From: Schistosoma mansoni
Taxonomy: Eukaryota; Platyhelminthes; Trematoda; Strigeidida; Schistosomatidae
Assembly (NCBI RefSeq): GCF_000237925.1
Contig: NW_017386001.1
Location: forward strand, 62,001 to 126,000
Length of the DNA stretch: 64,000 nt
Direction of reading: 5' to 3'
The stretch's first letter is position 1. Each line of letters starts with the position of its first letter. Of the stretch, positions 25,381 through 37,317 are shown piece by piece. Below the pieces are notes generated by a model that was not told where the DNA came from, made no database searches, and saw only the letters and a program-made list of their open reading frames with translations. Both the position numbers and the translations under genes were made by a program.

Positions 25381-25391
25381 TAGGGGGGGAG
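25381..25391 (+). promoter_or_regulatory. Polypurine tract
   Basis: taggggggga g lies 5 bp before the 3' LTR, the expected plus-strand primer position. Confidence 0.75.
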
Positions 25392-25396
25392 TGATC

Positions 25397-25721
25397 TGTA
25401 GCTGTAAATAATTCCCCAAAATCAATAGCTTTCTAAGTGTTCGACATTGGATGCTGACCACGTTGTTTAAGTGGACTTGCTTAGCTGAAGGCTTTCGGTC
25501 ATGCATCCGCACCAGATCACGTTTCAACTCGGCGTGGGACACTGCTCCTACGTTCATTAGCCAGCTTATAGTAAAGGTTCCTCGATATATTGGTAACGTA
25601 TCAAATATATCTTTCCTACCTCTTCTCGTCTGACTTCTGATTTCCTCTGGCCGGGAACGATCGATTATAGAAGATACTACTGGTTGCTAGTTGTAAAACT
25701 AGAATATCCGTTGTATCCTCA
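25397..25721 (+). repeat. 3' LTR
   Basis: Identical as read to 20397-20721, exactly 5000 bp downstream. Confidence 0.95.
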
Positions 25722-26450
25722 ACAGTTTATTAAAAGTTAAGGAATATGACATCAACCCTCTCCTTGCTATCAGAGATGGTTGTCCATCTATCCACTGTGG
25801 TCATCAGGTTGATTATACAAGTGCAACCATTCTTATAACCATTCTGTTGGGGTGAATAGAGGTTTATGGGTAGTAAGTAGTCATGCAGACCATTGCATAT
25901 CAGTGACTACATAATTTTTGAGGGTATTGAGAAACGTTCTGATGGCCGTCGGCCTGACAGTTAGCTGTGTTAAACCTGTTTTAAAAGTTAGTGTACTGTA
26001 AACCAACTTCCGATTTTCTGTCACTGTACCTCATCTTGGTAAATGTGAAAACATTACACTAGACGTTTTTGCCGAAATTGAAGCTGCTTCCCTCAGTCTG
26101 GCAAAATGAACCATATCCGGGCTGTGAGAGATCTACTTTCTCGGACACATCAATCCGGTGCTTATGCTAACTTCTGAGACTTCTCTTAAGTTTCAAGTGA
26201 TACTTTCGCCGACTTACGTTGTATTTCACAGTTGGAATGTCTGAAACCAATATTTTGCTAGTGGATGGGCGGTATCACCGACGTTGTCTGTTGAACATTT
26301 GGGAACTAACAACTGAGAAACATTAGCTTTGATTTATCGATGCAAAGCTCCATGACGGATCCCAGACAAATTGGTCGATCGCCTTGCCTGGTACTGAAGC
26401 CTGTCTTCTCTAGTCGCTTTTGCGCATTTGTTTCTTGCTTGTTTCAACTA
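25722..26450 (-). pseudogene. Decayed CR1-like LINE reverse transcriptase, N-terminal half
   Basis: Reading the - strand across frames: MVHFARLREAASISAKT (pre-RT linker), HDYLLPINLYSPQQNGYKNG, then TTVDRWTTISDSKERVDVIF followed by LNF, matching the QhGFr-grSc and vDviylDfsKAFD blocks of CR1/Jockey reverse transcriptases. It stops at the edge of the LTR element and continues at 20396, so one LINE was split by the LTR insertion. Confidence 0.75.
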
Positions 26451-26776
26451 TCAATATTTGTTGTTCTCACTAGCTCGCTTCCATTCTGACCAGTAGTATT
26501 TTTTAATTTTAACCGTTTGAACTGCGTAACTCCTTATGACTGCGCGGTATTTGCAACTTTCGTGGGATCGTATATGCTATTGACTGGTTTGTGTCAAGTA
26601 ACATAGTATACGTTATGGAATCTTTGCCAAATCCACCTGCTGTATATCAAACTTTAAAGTTGACACATACGGCCTCTTCGAATTCCAACTCTTGTTACTG
26701 TTTAAGCACAGTTCTACCAATCAAACTGAAGGCCATGGTCGCTTTTGAAAATTGTCGATTAGTAGTTCTTCATTTG

Positions 26777-29700
26777 ACTCCGCCTGTAGCCCCTCTGGGG
26801 GATACTGCAGGTCCCAAGCCCGAATAAAGGAGGAGGGTTGGGCATGGTGTTAGCGACCCCATCCCTCAGAAAACTAATTAGCTAAAAAAACGCTAACCAG
26901 AAAAAATTATTCAAACCATTTGAGCCCTGCCCTGGGCATCAGAAGATCCTCATTTAAAAGAGTTATGACGCCTCATGGTGAAATCCGAGTTCCTTCGGAA
27001 GTCATGAAGCTGATGCCTCATCTGACAACCAGAGCAACCATTTATCTAAGTACATGGAATGCTCATACAATGTGTGAGGCAGAGAGAGTATTCCAAATTG
27101 CTGCGGAAATAAGGAGATACAACCTGGAGGTGCTTGGTATCAGTGAAACATATTAGACGCAGGTTGGACAACAACGACTATCTTCAGGGGAACTTCTGTT
27201 ATACTCCGGTCATGAAGAACAAAATGCCCTACATACACAAGGAGTTGCATTGATGCTGTCCAAACAAGCGCAAAATGCCTTCATTTAATGGAAATCCCAT
27301 GAATTTAGGATCATCAAGGCCTCCTTCAAAACAAAGAAAGAGGGCATGACAATGAACGTCATCCAATGCTATGCGCCTACCGACGATTACAATGAAGACG
27401 TTGAAGATCAATTCTACGACAGGCTGCAGTCAATCGTCGAGAAGTGCTCAACAAAGGACCTAACCATTCTAATGGGAGATTTAAATGCCAAGGTTGGAAT
27501 GGGCAACACTGGACATTAAGACAACATGAGAAGACATAGACTAAGATAAAGGAATTAAAATGGTGATAGATTTGCAAACCTATGTGCCTTCAACAAGCTG
27601 GTCATAGGTGGCACCATATTCCCACACAAAAACATACACAAAGCCACTTGGATTTCACCGGATCACACTACACAGAATCAAATCGACCATACCTGCATCA
27701 ACAAAAAGTTCAGGAGGACGATGGAGGATGTGGGAACCAGAAGAGGAGCTGATATAGCATCAGATCATCATTTGCTGGTTGCCAAGATGAAACTAAAACT
27801 TGAGAAGCACTGGACAATGGCGCGGACAATATCACAAAAGTTTAATACGGCTTTTCTCCAGGATACTGACAAATTCAAAAATAAGTTCCAGGTCTTTTAT
27901 GGTCTACTCAATGGAGGGAGAACTACCATGAAGGACAACCAGAAAAATGTCAAGGAGACAATCACTTCAACACGTCAGGAGGTTCTGGGCCACAAGAAGC
28001 ACTATCACAAGGAATGGATCACTGTTGATACACTGGATAAGATTGAAGAAAGGAGGAACAAGAAGGCAGCAATCAATATCAGCCGAACAAGAGCAGAAAA
28101 AGCCAAGTCACAAGCCGAATACACAGAAGTAAACAAGCAAGTGAAGAGGAGCATCAGAACCGAAAAACGTAAATATGTGGAAGATTTAGCAATGACAGCG
28201 CAAAAGGCTGCAAGAGAGGGAAACATGAGACAAAGTATGATACAACCAAGAAACTTGCTGAAAATTACCGTAAGCCAGAAAGACCAGTGAAAAGCAAGGA
28301 AGGCAAAGTAATCACCAACATTGAAGAGCAACGGAACAGGTGGGTAGAACACTTCAAAGAACTCTTGAATCGACCAGCTCCACTGAACTCACCCAACATC
28401 GAAGCAGCACCCACGGTCCTCCCAACCAATGTTGGCCCACCAACAATTGAAGAGATCAGCATGGCCATCAGACAAATCAAGAGCGGCAAAGCAGCGGGAC
28501 CAGACAACATTCCAGCAAAGGTACTGAAGACAGATATAGCGGTAACTGCAAAGATACTCAGCATTCTTTTCAGCAAGATTTGGGGCGAAAAACAAGTACC
28601 AACAGACTGGAAAAAAGGACTTCTGATAGAAATACTAAAGAAAGGCGATCTCAGCAAGTGTGATAACTACAGAGGAATCACTCTTTTTTCAATACCAGGA
28701 AGGATTCCGTAGACGCCCAACTTCGAGATCAACAGTCTGGATTCCGTAAGGATCGATCGTATACAGACCAAATCGCAACTCTACGTATCATTGTGGAACA
28801 ATCAATTGAATGGAATTTATCACTCTACGTCAACTTCATTGACTACGAGATAGCATTTGATAGCGTGAACAGGACAACACTATGGGGGCTTCGTTGACAC
28901 TACGGCGTGCGTGAGAAGATAGTCAATGTCATACGGAATTCCTTTGATGGATTGAATTGCCGAATCGTCCATGTAGGACAACTCACTGACTCGTTGGGGG
29001 TAAAGACCGGTCTCAGGCAAGGTTGCTTACTCTCACCCTTTATCTTTCTCCTGGTCATCGACTGGATCATGAAGACGTCAACATCTGGAGGGAAGCACGG
29101 GATACAATGGACAAGTAGAATGCAGCTGGACGATTTAGACTTCGCGGATGATCTGGCTCTTCTATCTCATACGCAACGACGAATGCAGAAGACAACCAGT
29201 GTAGCAGCAGCAGTAGGTCTCAATATAAACAAAGGGAAAAGCAAGACCCTCCTATACAAAACGGCACGCACCAATCGAATTACACTTGACGGAGAAGCTC
29301 TGGAGGGTGTGGAAACCTTTACATATCTGGGCAGTATCATCGATGAACAAAGTGGATCTGATGCAGATATGATGGCGCGGATCGAAAAAGCAAGAACAGC
29401 ATATCTACAATGGGGAACATTTGGAACTGGAAACAACTTTCAACCAACACTAAGATCAGAATTTTCAGCACAGATGTCAAGACAGTTCTACTGTATGGGG
29501 TGAGAACCTGCAGAACTACGAAAGCCATCATCCAAAAGATACAGGTGTTTATGAACAGCTGTCTACGCAAGATACTTCGAATCTGTTGACCAGACATTAT
29601 CAGCAACAATCTACTGTGGGAGAGAACAAGTGAGACTTCAATGGAGGAAGAAATGAGGAAGAAACGCTGGAACTGAATAGGACACATATTAAGGAAACCA

Positions 29701-29906
29701 TCCAACTGCGTCAAAAGGCAAGCCCTTACATGGAGTTCTGAAGGCCAAAGGAAAAGAGGAAGACCAATGAGCACATTACGCCGAGAAATGGAGACAGATA
29801 TGAGAAGAATGAACAAAAATTGGATAGAACTAGAAAGGAAGTCCCAAGACAGGAGAATGCTGGTCGGTAGCCTATGCTCCATTGGGGTAGCAGGCGTAAG
29901 TAAGTA
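26777..29906 (+). mobile_element. RTE-clade LINE (SR2-like), full-length but mutated, with 13-bp TSD
   Basis: Flanked by agttcttcatttg at 26764-26776 and 29907-29919. A 5' leader (ctccgcctgtagcccct) is followed by an apurinic endonuclease: ATIYLSTWNAHTM near 27040, VLGISET, MNVIQCYAPTDDYN, and ILMGDLNAKVG near 27470-27500. The reverse transcriptase has IRQIKSGKAAGPDNIPAKVL (about 28460-28520), KKGDLSKCDNYRGITL, GLRQGCLLSPFIF (about 29010-29050), LDFADDLALL (about 29135-29165) and FTYLGSIID. The tail [13 protein letters not shown] and KRGRP is typical of RTE elements. It ends in (GTAA)n. Several stops and frameshifts break the single ORF, so it is not autonomous. Confidence 0.9.
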
Positions 29907-29999
29907 AGTTCTTCATTTGTGAAGATGCGGTTCGGAAGTGACAGCTTCTGATTGTTTCTCTTTTGAACTACTGACTCCACACTTCCTAATGGCCCTAGC

Positions 30000-32900
30000 C
30001 CTTGAATAAAGTGAAAGTACCGAGCTTCAGTAGAATCATCTTGTTAATTTCAGTGTTTCCAGCGAAATTGACTTTAGAACGACTAAAGTCTTTTAATATA
30101 AAGGTATGAGAGGCTTCAAGACAAACAGATTGAGATAATCACTGCAGTACACGATTGTCGAGCTCGGTATCAGCAAATGGGCTTACTGTATATTACTTCA
30201 ACTAGATATTTTGAGGAATTAAACAATCTCACTGATCACTACACAGGTTTGTCAAGATTGATAAACTCCTGAGTATTGGTTTCATGTGCTTCCAGACAGG
30301 ATCGTAAGTATAGCACTACCCACCTACAATTCCGACGTTTCTGACGTGTATTACTAGCTTCCCTCTCATGGTTCGAGATCTCCATGTTCCAGATATTCCT
30401 ATCAAATGAGTGTATGAAACGCATATATGTCCTTGTTCTGTTTGTTTGAGTGAGCCTCATCCAAACAGAGAGAAAACCTACCCACTCAGAGTTTTCAAAA
30501 TACTTAATCACTGCAGTTTCTACGTATTTTTTTTCAGTTCTTGACAGCGTACAGGTGGAACAGCCAATTCCAGTTTCCTTTTGTGTTTAATCCTTGTACC
30601 ATGTAGTCTGTCTGGATGCATCTGGATTCCAGTTTTAAACCGGTGTTTATTGGCATGAAATGCCTGAAGGGTAGTGGCCGCAATTAGGGAAAACATGAAG
30701 ATTAACTACATTAGTCAGGGTCTAGGATCATCTACTTCTTGGCCAATCGTACTACTTGTTGAGTCTGTATATTTTTAAGGTTCAAGGGCAGCGTTATGAA
30801 CTTCTACTCTAGAACATCACAAACTGACAAGTCGGGTTTTGTGTTCTAGTATACCTTTCAGAATAATGTCCCTTCCATGAAAAAATGTCTCGTGAGATTC
30901 CTTTGAAATGTCTCTGATGAGATCGCTCGCCGAATGTGGTGTGCGCAAAAGTGTCTTCACATCTCTCTTAGTTTCCAGCAAGCGACTGCCAGATGAAGAT
31001 CCTGCACGTTGGCGGCTCTATCGAAAGTTAAACAGAGCCTCGGGTGATTTGAGTGCTTGGTGTTCTTCACCCGACTTAGAACTATGAAAAACATTGGTTC
31101 AATTTTGAGGTGCTCAAGCTTCCTGTCCAAAGTTTTCCAAAGTATACTGTTGTTTTAGTCTTGTAAACTAAGAGGAAGATCAAATCAGTCGTTAAGATTT
31201 ATAGTTATTAAAGAATCCTCACGAAAATTGATCGCTTTTTCAGGTGTACACTACAAAAGAAATAATAAATAATTTTTATCCTATGAGACTATTTCGTGAT
31301 TTCCATACAGCAGCAGACTCTCTAAATATGAGAACACCTGAAATTCATGCTACCTGACGGATATTCAGTGAACTCTGAACGACCGGAGTGGCCACCAAAT
31401 ACTGAACCATCCGTTGTCGAAATGAAATAGTACCGTATGTCTTTACCATGTTTATCACTCCAAGGGTATAAACGCTGTTTAGTGGAACTTTAATGAGACT
31501 AAATACGAACCGAATTTTAATATATCAACTCCTTTGATAGCTAAAGATCATTATATGTGACGAATTAAGGACAGTTAAGTGTTTTATTAACGCAGCTTCG
31601 AGTAGCATATGAGACCTGTCCTTATCCGTTTTATCGGGAACCTAAGTGAAGCAAGCCTAACTACAATCTAAAAATTTTTGAATTTCCAGTTAATGGAATT
31701 CAGGCAAAATGTCTAACATACCAAAGACTGATCATATTTACTCTACTATCAGATGATTGTGAAATGATCAACATACAGAATGAAAACAGGTTTCTCGAAT
31801 GTTTTTTAGAAAATAGGATCATCCACTTAGGCTAAGGTGCACACGAAATGCATTGTTTCTTTTGAAGAAGTGAAATAGTCACAAGGGAACAAATTTAGTA
31901 TCCTCACGAACCGCCCCGAGTACATTGTTACACTATTGAATCAGTGAGATGTAATCAAGTTATATTTTGAATATGAGCTGTCTGTTGAAATCAAGAAATG
32001 CATTTCATATTTTTGGAGATTAGTTAGAATGAATGGACTTGTTTGTATTGATGTTCCCGTAAGAAATGAGATTCAGCATTGGTTGCCTCAAATGCCAGAG
32101 TGTCGTCAATTGTATTAATTGTACTTGTGGTGGATCCCAGCAAAAGAGCATACTCAAGATATAACAATACTCAAAGTTACCAATAATATACCAAAAAGAA
32201 TTAACACTACAAACCTAAGCGTATGTCTATGAGTAACGCAAAAGGTAACAAATTACAGTTAAAACATAAAAAGGTATATTGAGCAACAAGATGGTAACAG
32301 TTGTTATGAAATGAATGTTACTTGTAAGCTGCTCTCTGAGATAACAACCACAAAATAAGTTCACTTGATTAACAGAGGTTCCTCTGCACGTGGTGGCACC
32401 AACAGCAAAATGAAGAAGAAGAAATCCGGTAGTATTATTTAATAATGATCTGGGCAAAAGCTCCAACGTAGCGTGGGCAGGCCTAAAAGGATGTTTTACT
32501 ACTATTATAATCTTTAATCAAAGGCCGTGGCTAATAAAGCAGAAGAATAGACGGCGGAGATAGCGTTTATATTTCAAGAATCACGTTAGTGTATTGTATA
32601 TTAGATATAACCAAACAATTATATTCGTTTCTTTACCATTGATACAGAGAAACCATAGATATTTAGTAAGAATGTGGTTATATATAAAGTGTGACAAATA
32701 GGAAAAATATGTGATCTTTATTTTGTCGTTACAATATACTCAAGGATACGTTTAGGATACTCATAATTAAGTACACAGATGTTCTTTGCATGTTCTGTTC
32801 AATAGGTTTTTAACAGCATTATCATGTGTAATTATTAAGAGTAAATAATAATAAATACCCTATGAACACAGATCGCTCGATTAAAACAGAATTACATTTC

Positions 32901-33870
32901 AAAGTTGTTTGCCGGATGAATCAAAACCCACATTGTAATTTTGTCTTCATAACACCGAAGCCTCTGTCCTACTCAGAGTAACATGAACTAAAATAAGAAG
33001 AACTTACCTAACCTCCTCTACCATAGTAGCAAATTTTAGTTTTGTAAACCATTGATTTACCTAGTCTTCTCAACCCCTAAACAATTTATTTCTGTTCCCA
33101 CGCTTTTTTGGCTATGTTTAATTTTCAGACTCATATCACAGCGTTTTTCAGATCTTGATTGACAACTGCTACTGTTTATCCAGTTGTTGCGATATTCCTG
33201 AACAATATTCCAATCTATGTAACAATTATCTTTTAATCCCCGTCATAAGAAACCAAACCTTTTGTGCATTTTGTTGCCTCTTATCTCTTCGTCACTACGT
33301 TTAGTAAATGATTATTTGTAAGAATTGTATGCATTTGAGGTTGTATAGCTTAGAAAAAACGCTGAAAAGTATATCTCCTTATTAAAATAATTTGTCTTGT
33401 TATATTTCTCATCGATCGTTTTCCACTCGACATGTTATATAGGCTAAACATTTTTATCTGAAAACATTTGATTTCATTTAGTTCTAAAATTTCCATGTTT
33501 TCAACCCAGTATCAGTTAATTAGAACTTGTAAATGGCGTCGAGTCTCGATTGACTATGATCGCCACTACGAGTACAGGCAATAAGGGCAGAGAGTAAGAT
33601 AGTTCGAACCAACAAGATGGATAGTGGAACGAAAAGTGACTCTGATACAGTTAAACAACAACAAGTACAGTAAAACAATCGCTGGTACAATTGATTATAA
33701 TAATAATTGTTTCTATTATACCAATCGCATTCTTGTCGAGAAAAGCAGGTCACTACAAACTTATGGTCTTAGATATGTTGGTAATGATCACGGAAATTAT
33801 TAATAATTTGCCCTATATTTTTGTATTATTTCTATTCTGACTACAGATAAGTTTTAATTAATGCTTTTCA
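30000..33870. other. No supported feature
   Basis: A+T-rich sequence with short open frames only. A 50-odd codon frame at about 30104-30271 has no domain or splice context. No RNA gene was recognised. Confidence 0.5.
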
Positions 33871-33995
33871 AGAGAAGTCGTGACCTGTGGAGCTAATCCA
33901 TGTCGTATGTGAGGCAGTTAACCACTGAAGACAATGGAAGATGATCAAAGAATATCGTGAATCGTTTGATTATGTTAAAATTCAAAATAGTTATT
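33871..33995 (+). repeat. 5' part of a second-family SINE-like copy, diverged
   Basis: gtgaggcagttaaccactga and agacaatggaagatgatc match the leader of the copies at 37318 and 49550. The tRNA-like and ribozyme parts are absent. Confidence 0.5.
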
Positions 33996-34094
33996 CATTT
34001 GTCTTACATAAATTATTACAATATTAACTTTTATCTTGAAAATTCAGTTATATAATATACCCTTATGGGCCAGAGTAATCTTGCACTGGTTTTT

Positions 34095-34286
34095 AGGAGA
34101 ACCAGACACCATCCAGACTTTCACGCGGCAACCCAAACAGTACAGCTCAATCCCGTTTAACAGGAGAGCCAGACACTGCCCAGGCTTAGCCCAAGCAGTA
34201 CAGCTCAATCCCGCCCTATAGGAGAACCAGACACTATATAGGCTTCAACGCTACAGTCCGAACAGTACAGCCCAATCCTGTGGCGC
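34095..34286. repeat. Three-copy tandem repeat, 58-67 bp unit
   Basis: Units start at 34095, 34162 and 34220, each with aggaga-ccagacac and ending in cagtacag-ccaatcc. Unit lengths are 67, 58 and 67 bp. It is noticeably richer in C than its surroundings, with no coding signal. Confidence 0.85.
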
Positions 34287-34555
34287 AACCACTCAGGTAC
34301 CAAACACCCTGGTGGACCAATCTTGAGAATTAGTTAAATGGAAATACTGAGAAGACTTCCGAATATTGTAGGATAAGCTTGTTGACCGATTATCTTGACA
34401 GTTTTCCATTGAATCTCAGTTGATTTGTTGTATACTCATAGGAAATAATCCGAAGAATAAAATGAAAAAATAAATCATATCATAATAATAGAAATGACAA
34501 CAGAATCATTTACATTATACAATAAATAAATCAATATTTGTCCGTAAAGTAGAAA

Positions 34556-35047
34556 GTATTATATCCCGTGGAGAATTATGAATGGTAACTTTTGAGGACT
34601 ATTTATGGATCAATATGATATGTATATTTCCTATTGTATAATTGCTAAGTAAGTTAACTATTCATATTCATGTTCCTTTTGTTATGAGCTTTATCTTGAC
34701 GCATAGATTATCACTGTATGATTTACCATTCCTGAGTTATACCCAGTCTATTAATTACTGTTCCCCCTTATTCACAGCCACATTTGGCTGAATCTTGTAC
34801 AAATGTTATTTTCTATTTTATGGTACGATGTAGTCTGTCTGTTTGCTATATAAACTCAGTATGTTTGAGAATAATAATTCATATTGCAGAGGCTGTTATT
34901 GGTGTTTTGGACTTAACTGGCTGGGCTAGGCAGAAAGCTGGACTAATAAGTACTCAAGACTGCTCGTACGGTTTTTGTGTATTATTGGATCCAATCAATA
35001 AAATCACTGCTCTCTATTTGGTGGGAATTACCGCGTTCATATATTAA
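34556..35047 (+). mobile_element. LTR-like remnant, long form
   Basis: Matches 43788-44266 along most of its length. The start ttatatcccgtggagaatta corresponds to a TGTTATATC terminus, and the end approaches tatattaa. It contains a TATA-like tatataaactcag stretch near 34850, as expected of an LTR promoter. No internal region is attached, so it is a solo LTR or remnant. Family not assigned (Gypsy or BEL). An 87-codon frame inside it is not a gene. Confidence 0.6.
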
Positions 35048-35230
35048 ACTGGACACAGACGCATTCACTTGATAAAACAGAAAGTCAAATTAATGAGATA
35101 ATCAAACCATTGGATATGATCATTAACAAATTATAAGAATATTTTCGAAAGATAATAACCAAAGCATGATGAACAACAAAAATATACTTCACTATTTCTT
35201 AGCAAAATTAAAATGTAAATTTTTGAATAC

Positions 35231-35419
35231 GGGTTTGTTATATCTTGTACCCGCCTATTAGAGAACAGTGAATTTATTGTTCGGACCAACGACACACGGA
35301 AACCCGTACGAGCAGTCTAGAATACTTGTCGGTCCTGCCCCTACCTAACCCAGCCAGTTAAGTCGATAAATAGTTCTCAAATTTACCATTCATAATTCTC
35401 TTCGAGATATAACAGGGTT
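35231..35419 (-). mobile_element. Solo LTR, short form, with 5-bp target-site duplication
   Basis: 35236-35414 runs from tgttatatc to gatataaca (inverted ends, TG..CA) and is flanked by gggtt at 35231-35235 and 35415-35419. On the - strand its two ends match the longer LTR copies at 34556 and 43788, while the middle is absent, so it is a shorter subfamily. Age intermediate. Confidence 0.75.
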
Positions 35420-35561
35420 AAATAATATGCTCATGACTTTTACAATACTGAATTTATCTAAGTAAACATACAAAGAACAGCGATAAAACTATCTGTCTAT
35501 TAAAGAAAATTAAATTAAATGGATTAAAGTAATAATGGAAATCTTAGATGAGTAATTTTGA

Positions 35562-35885
35562 TGGAGTTTCGTTTTCTGAACTGGATGGTTTGATCGTGGA
35601 GCTTCCATCGTCCTTCTGAACGTGCTGATGATGTCGTTCAGAAGNNNNNNNNNNNNNNNNNNNNNNNNNNNNNNNNNNNNNNNNNNNNNNNNNNNNNNNN
35701 NNNNNNNNNNNNNNNNNNNNNNNNNNNNNNNNNNNNNNNNNNNNNNNNNNNNNNNNNNNNNNNNNNNNNNNNNNNNNNNNNNNNNNNNNNNNNNNNNNNN
35801 NNNNNNNNNNNNNNNNNNNNNNNNNNNNNNNNNNNNNNNNNNNNAAATCAGCCACCTAAGCTACAAATCTTCTCCACCATCTTAG
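35562..35885 (+). repeat. Foldback-family repeat interrupted by an assembly gap
   Basis: The left arm 35562-35644 matches 46042 and the complement of 43556-43640. Its end contains ccttctgaac..gttcagaag, a small hairpin, right at the gap edge. After the gap, gccacctaagctacaaatc (35851-35869) matches the sequence following the right arm at 46182. The missing part is probably the second arm. Confidence 0.7.
35645..35844. other. Assembly gap, 200 N
   Basis: Exactly 200 N, so its length is probably a placeholder. It lies inside a foldback repeat. Open frames drawn through it are meaningless. Confidence 0.98.
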
Positions 35886-36131
35886 ATGCGCGATTTTACA
35901 AAAATTTGGAAAAAAAATATTATTTCAATAAATTTGGTGAAGTAGTAACTAATTAAGCTGAGATTTTACCAAAAAAAGAAAACGTAGTAAAGATGATGTA
36001 TGTAAAAGTGATCACTTTGTTTTTAAATAAATATTGAACAACAATCATTACAGAATGAACGTGACTTTTTCTAGTGAAGTTTATTCAGTTACTTATAACA
36101 TCTATATCAAATAAACTTATTACTGAGATAG

Positions 36132-36480
36132 TTAAAAGTAGACAGATTCCCGTTTCCTTTTATATCTACTTAGGCCTATGATGTGTGTTACTGATATCGA
36201 CAGATATAAGTAGTATGTATTATCAATCGAAAGTGGAATGCCTAGTGATAGAAGGTTAAGAAGATAGGAGAGAAGAGAACGAGAATAGAGAGTGATTAGT
36301 GTGGAAACGAAGGAACAATCAAATCTGAGACAAATGATTGACATTTTTTCAAATGAAGTGTTTATTGTATGGTTCTCAGATTTTACCAAGATATTCTGTA
36401 ATGTTCTATAGAAATACATTTGGCTGTCCTCACTGATGTTCTCGTTCATTACAGGCCTACCAGTTTCCAAGTAAATGTTA
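36132..36480 (-). repeat. Dispersed repeat, copy 1
   Basis: On the - strand it reads LVKSENHTINTSFEK, matching the + strand copy at 62815-63055 (LVKSEYHIVNTSFEK). The following stretches (gttccttcgtttccacac) also match. Family unknown. Confidence 0.65.
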
Positions 36481-37133
36481 AAACATGCATATCCGAAGAA
36501 AAGAAATCATGATGGTTGTTCATATCTCCAATTAATTTCTGCAGACATCAAAACTTAAATGAATAACATTTTCTTAACAATGAAACCGATTGTTTATTGA
36601 TCAGTTCTGGACATAAAGTTCATCCTTTCAAATCTCTCAATCCAATCAGCAAGTAAATGGGTTGAAAAGAATTTCAATTCTCTATAGATATCATAGTGAA
36701 AAGAGTCAAGTGACATTTATTTATCCAAAACGTTATTATTGATATTCATAAACTAATAACCATAATATAGCAATCTAATATGACGAACGTTATAGAAACA
36801 ATGTTGAGTAAAACAAATATAAAACAATTATTAAAAGACTTAACAACATTAATGAAATAGTTGAAATTCAGAATTTGTTAACAATATATTAATTATAACT
36901 ACAGTCAATTCCAAAAACGGAGACAAAAATGCAAAAATATCGACAACAATAAAAGAAATGATACATACAACAGAAATGTAAAAAAAACTGGTTATAAGAA
37001 AAAAAACAGACATGAAGAGATTTTCACAGAAGTGTACAAAAATGAATTTTAAAATATTTGTAATTTCACTTTAAACAAATATGGATAACTATCAGAAGGG
37101 CTTTTGTGAAGATTTCAGTAATTTTAGATAGTT

Positions 37134-37316
37134 GAAATCATGAGTCAATTGAAGCTAGTCCACCATGGAGAGCCTAGAAGCACTGGACGGCCGTTTCATC
37201 CTATTGTGGGACTCCTCAACAGTGTGCATCCACGATCCCGCCTCACTAGATTCGAACCCAGAATCTATCAGTCTCGTACGCGAGCGCTTAACCACTAGAT
37301 CACTAAATCAGGTCTG
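37134..37316 (-). repeat. Second-family SINE-like element with hammerhead core, left arm of inverted pair
   Basis: Reverse complement: tRNA-like A-box region ctagtggttaagcgctcg, B-box-like gggttcgaatct, then CACTGTTGAGGAGTCC, loop, GGATGAAACGGCCGTCCAGTGC (ribozyme 37228-37179) and the 3' end ccatggtggactagcttcaa. Core changes TTGAGGA and GGAT suggest weak or no activity. It is head to head with the copy at 37318. Confidence 0.8.
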
Positions 37317-37317
37317 T

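Larger units (their letters stand above)
20397..25721 (+). mobile_element. Ty3/Gypsy LTR retrotransposon, CsRn1/Boudicca-like
   Basis: A 5325-bp element: 5' LTR 20397-20721, primer-binding site, gag, pol (protease, reverse transcriptase, RNase H, integrase), A/T-rich 3' leader, polypurine tract, 3' LTR 25397-25721. The LTRs start TG, end CA and read as identical along 325 bp, so the insertion is very recent. Structurally whole, but pol carries roughly two or three breaks, so it looks non-autonomous. Flanks give acat on the left and acag on the right, a near-match 4-bp duplication. It interrupts an older LINE. Confidence 0.93.

Noticed and set aside
34784-35047. 87-codon frame, with a relative at 44014-44223
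   Set aside because: Both lie in the LTR-like repeat and differ in length and end; not a gene.
35544-35885. Open frames crossing 200 N
   Set aside because: The frames exist only because N does not encode stops.
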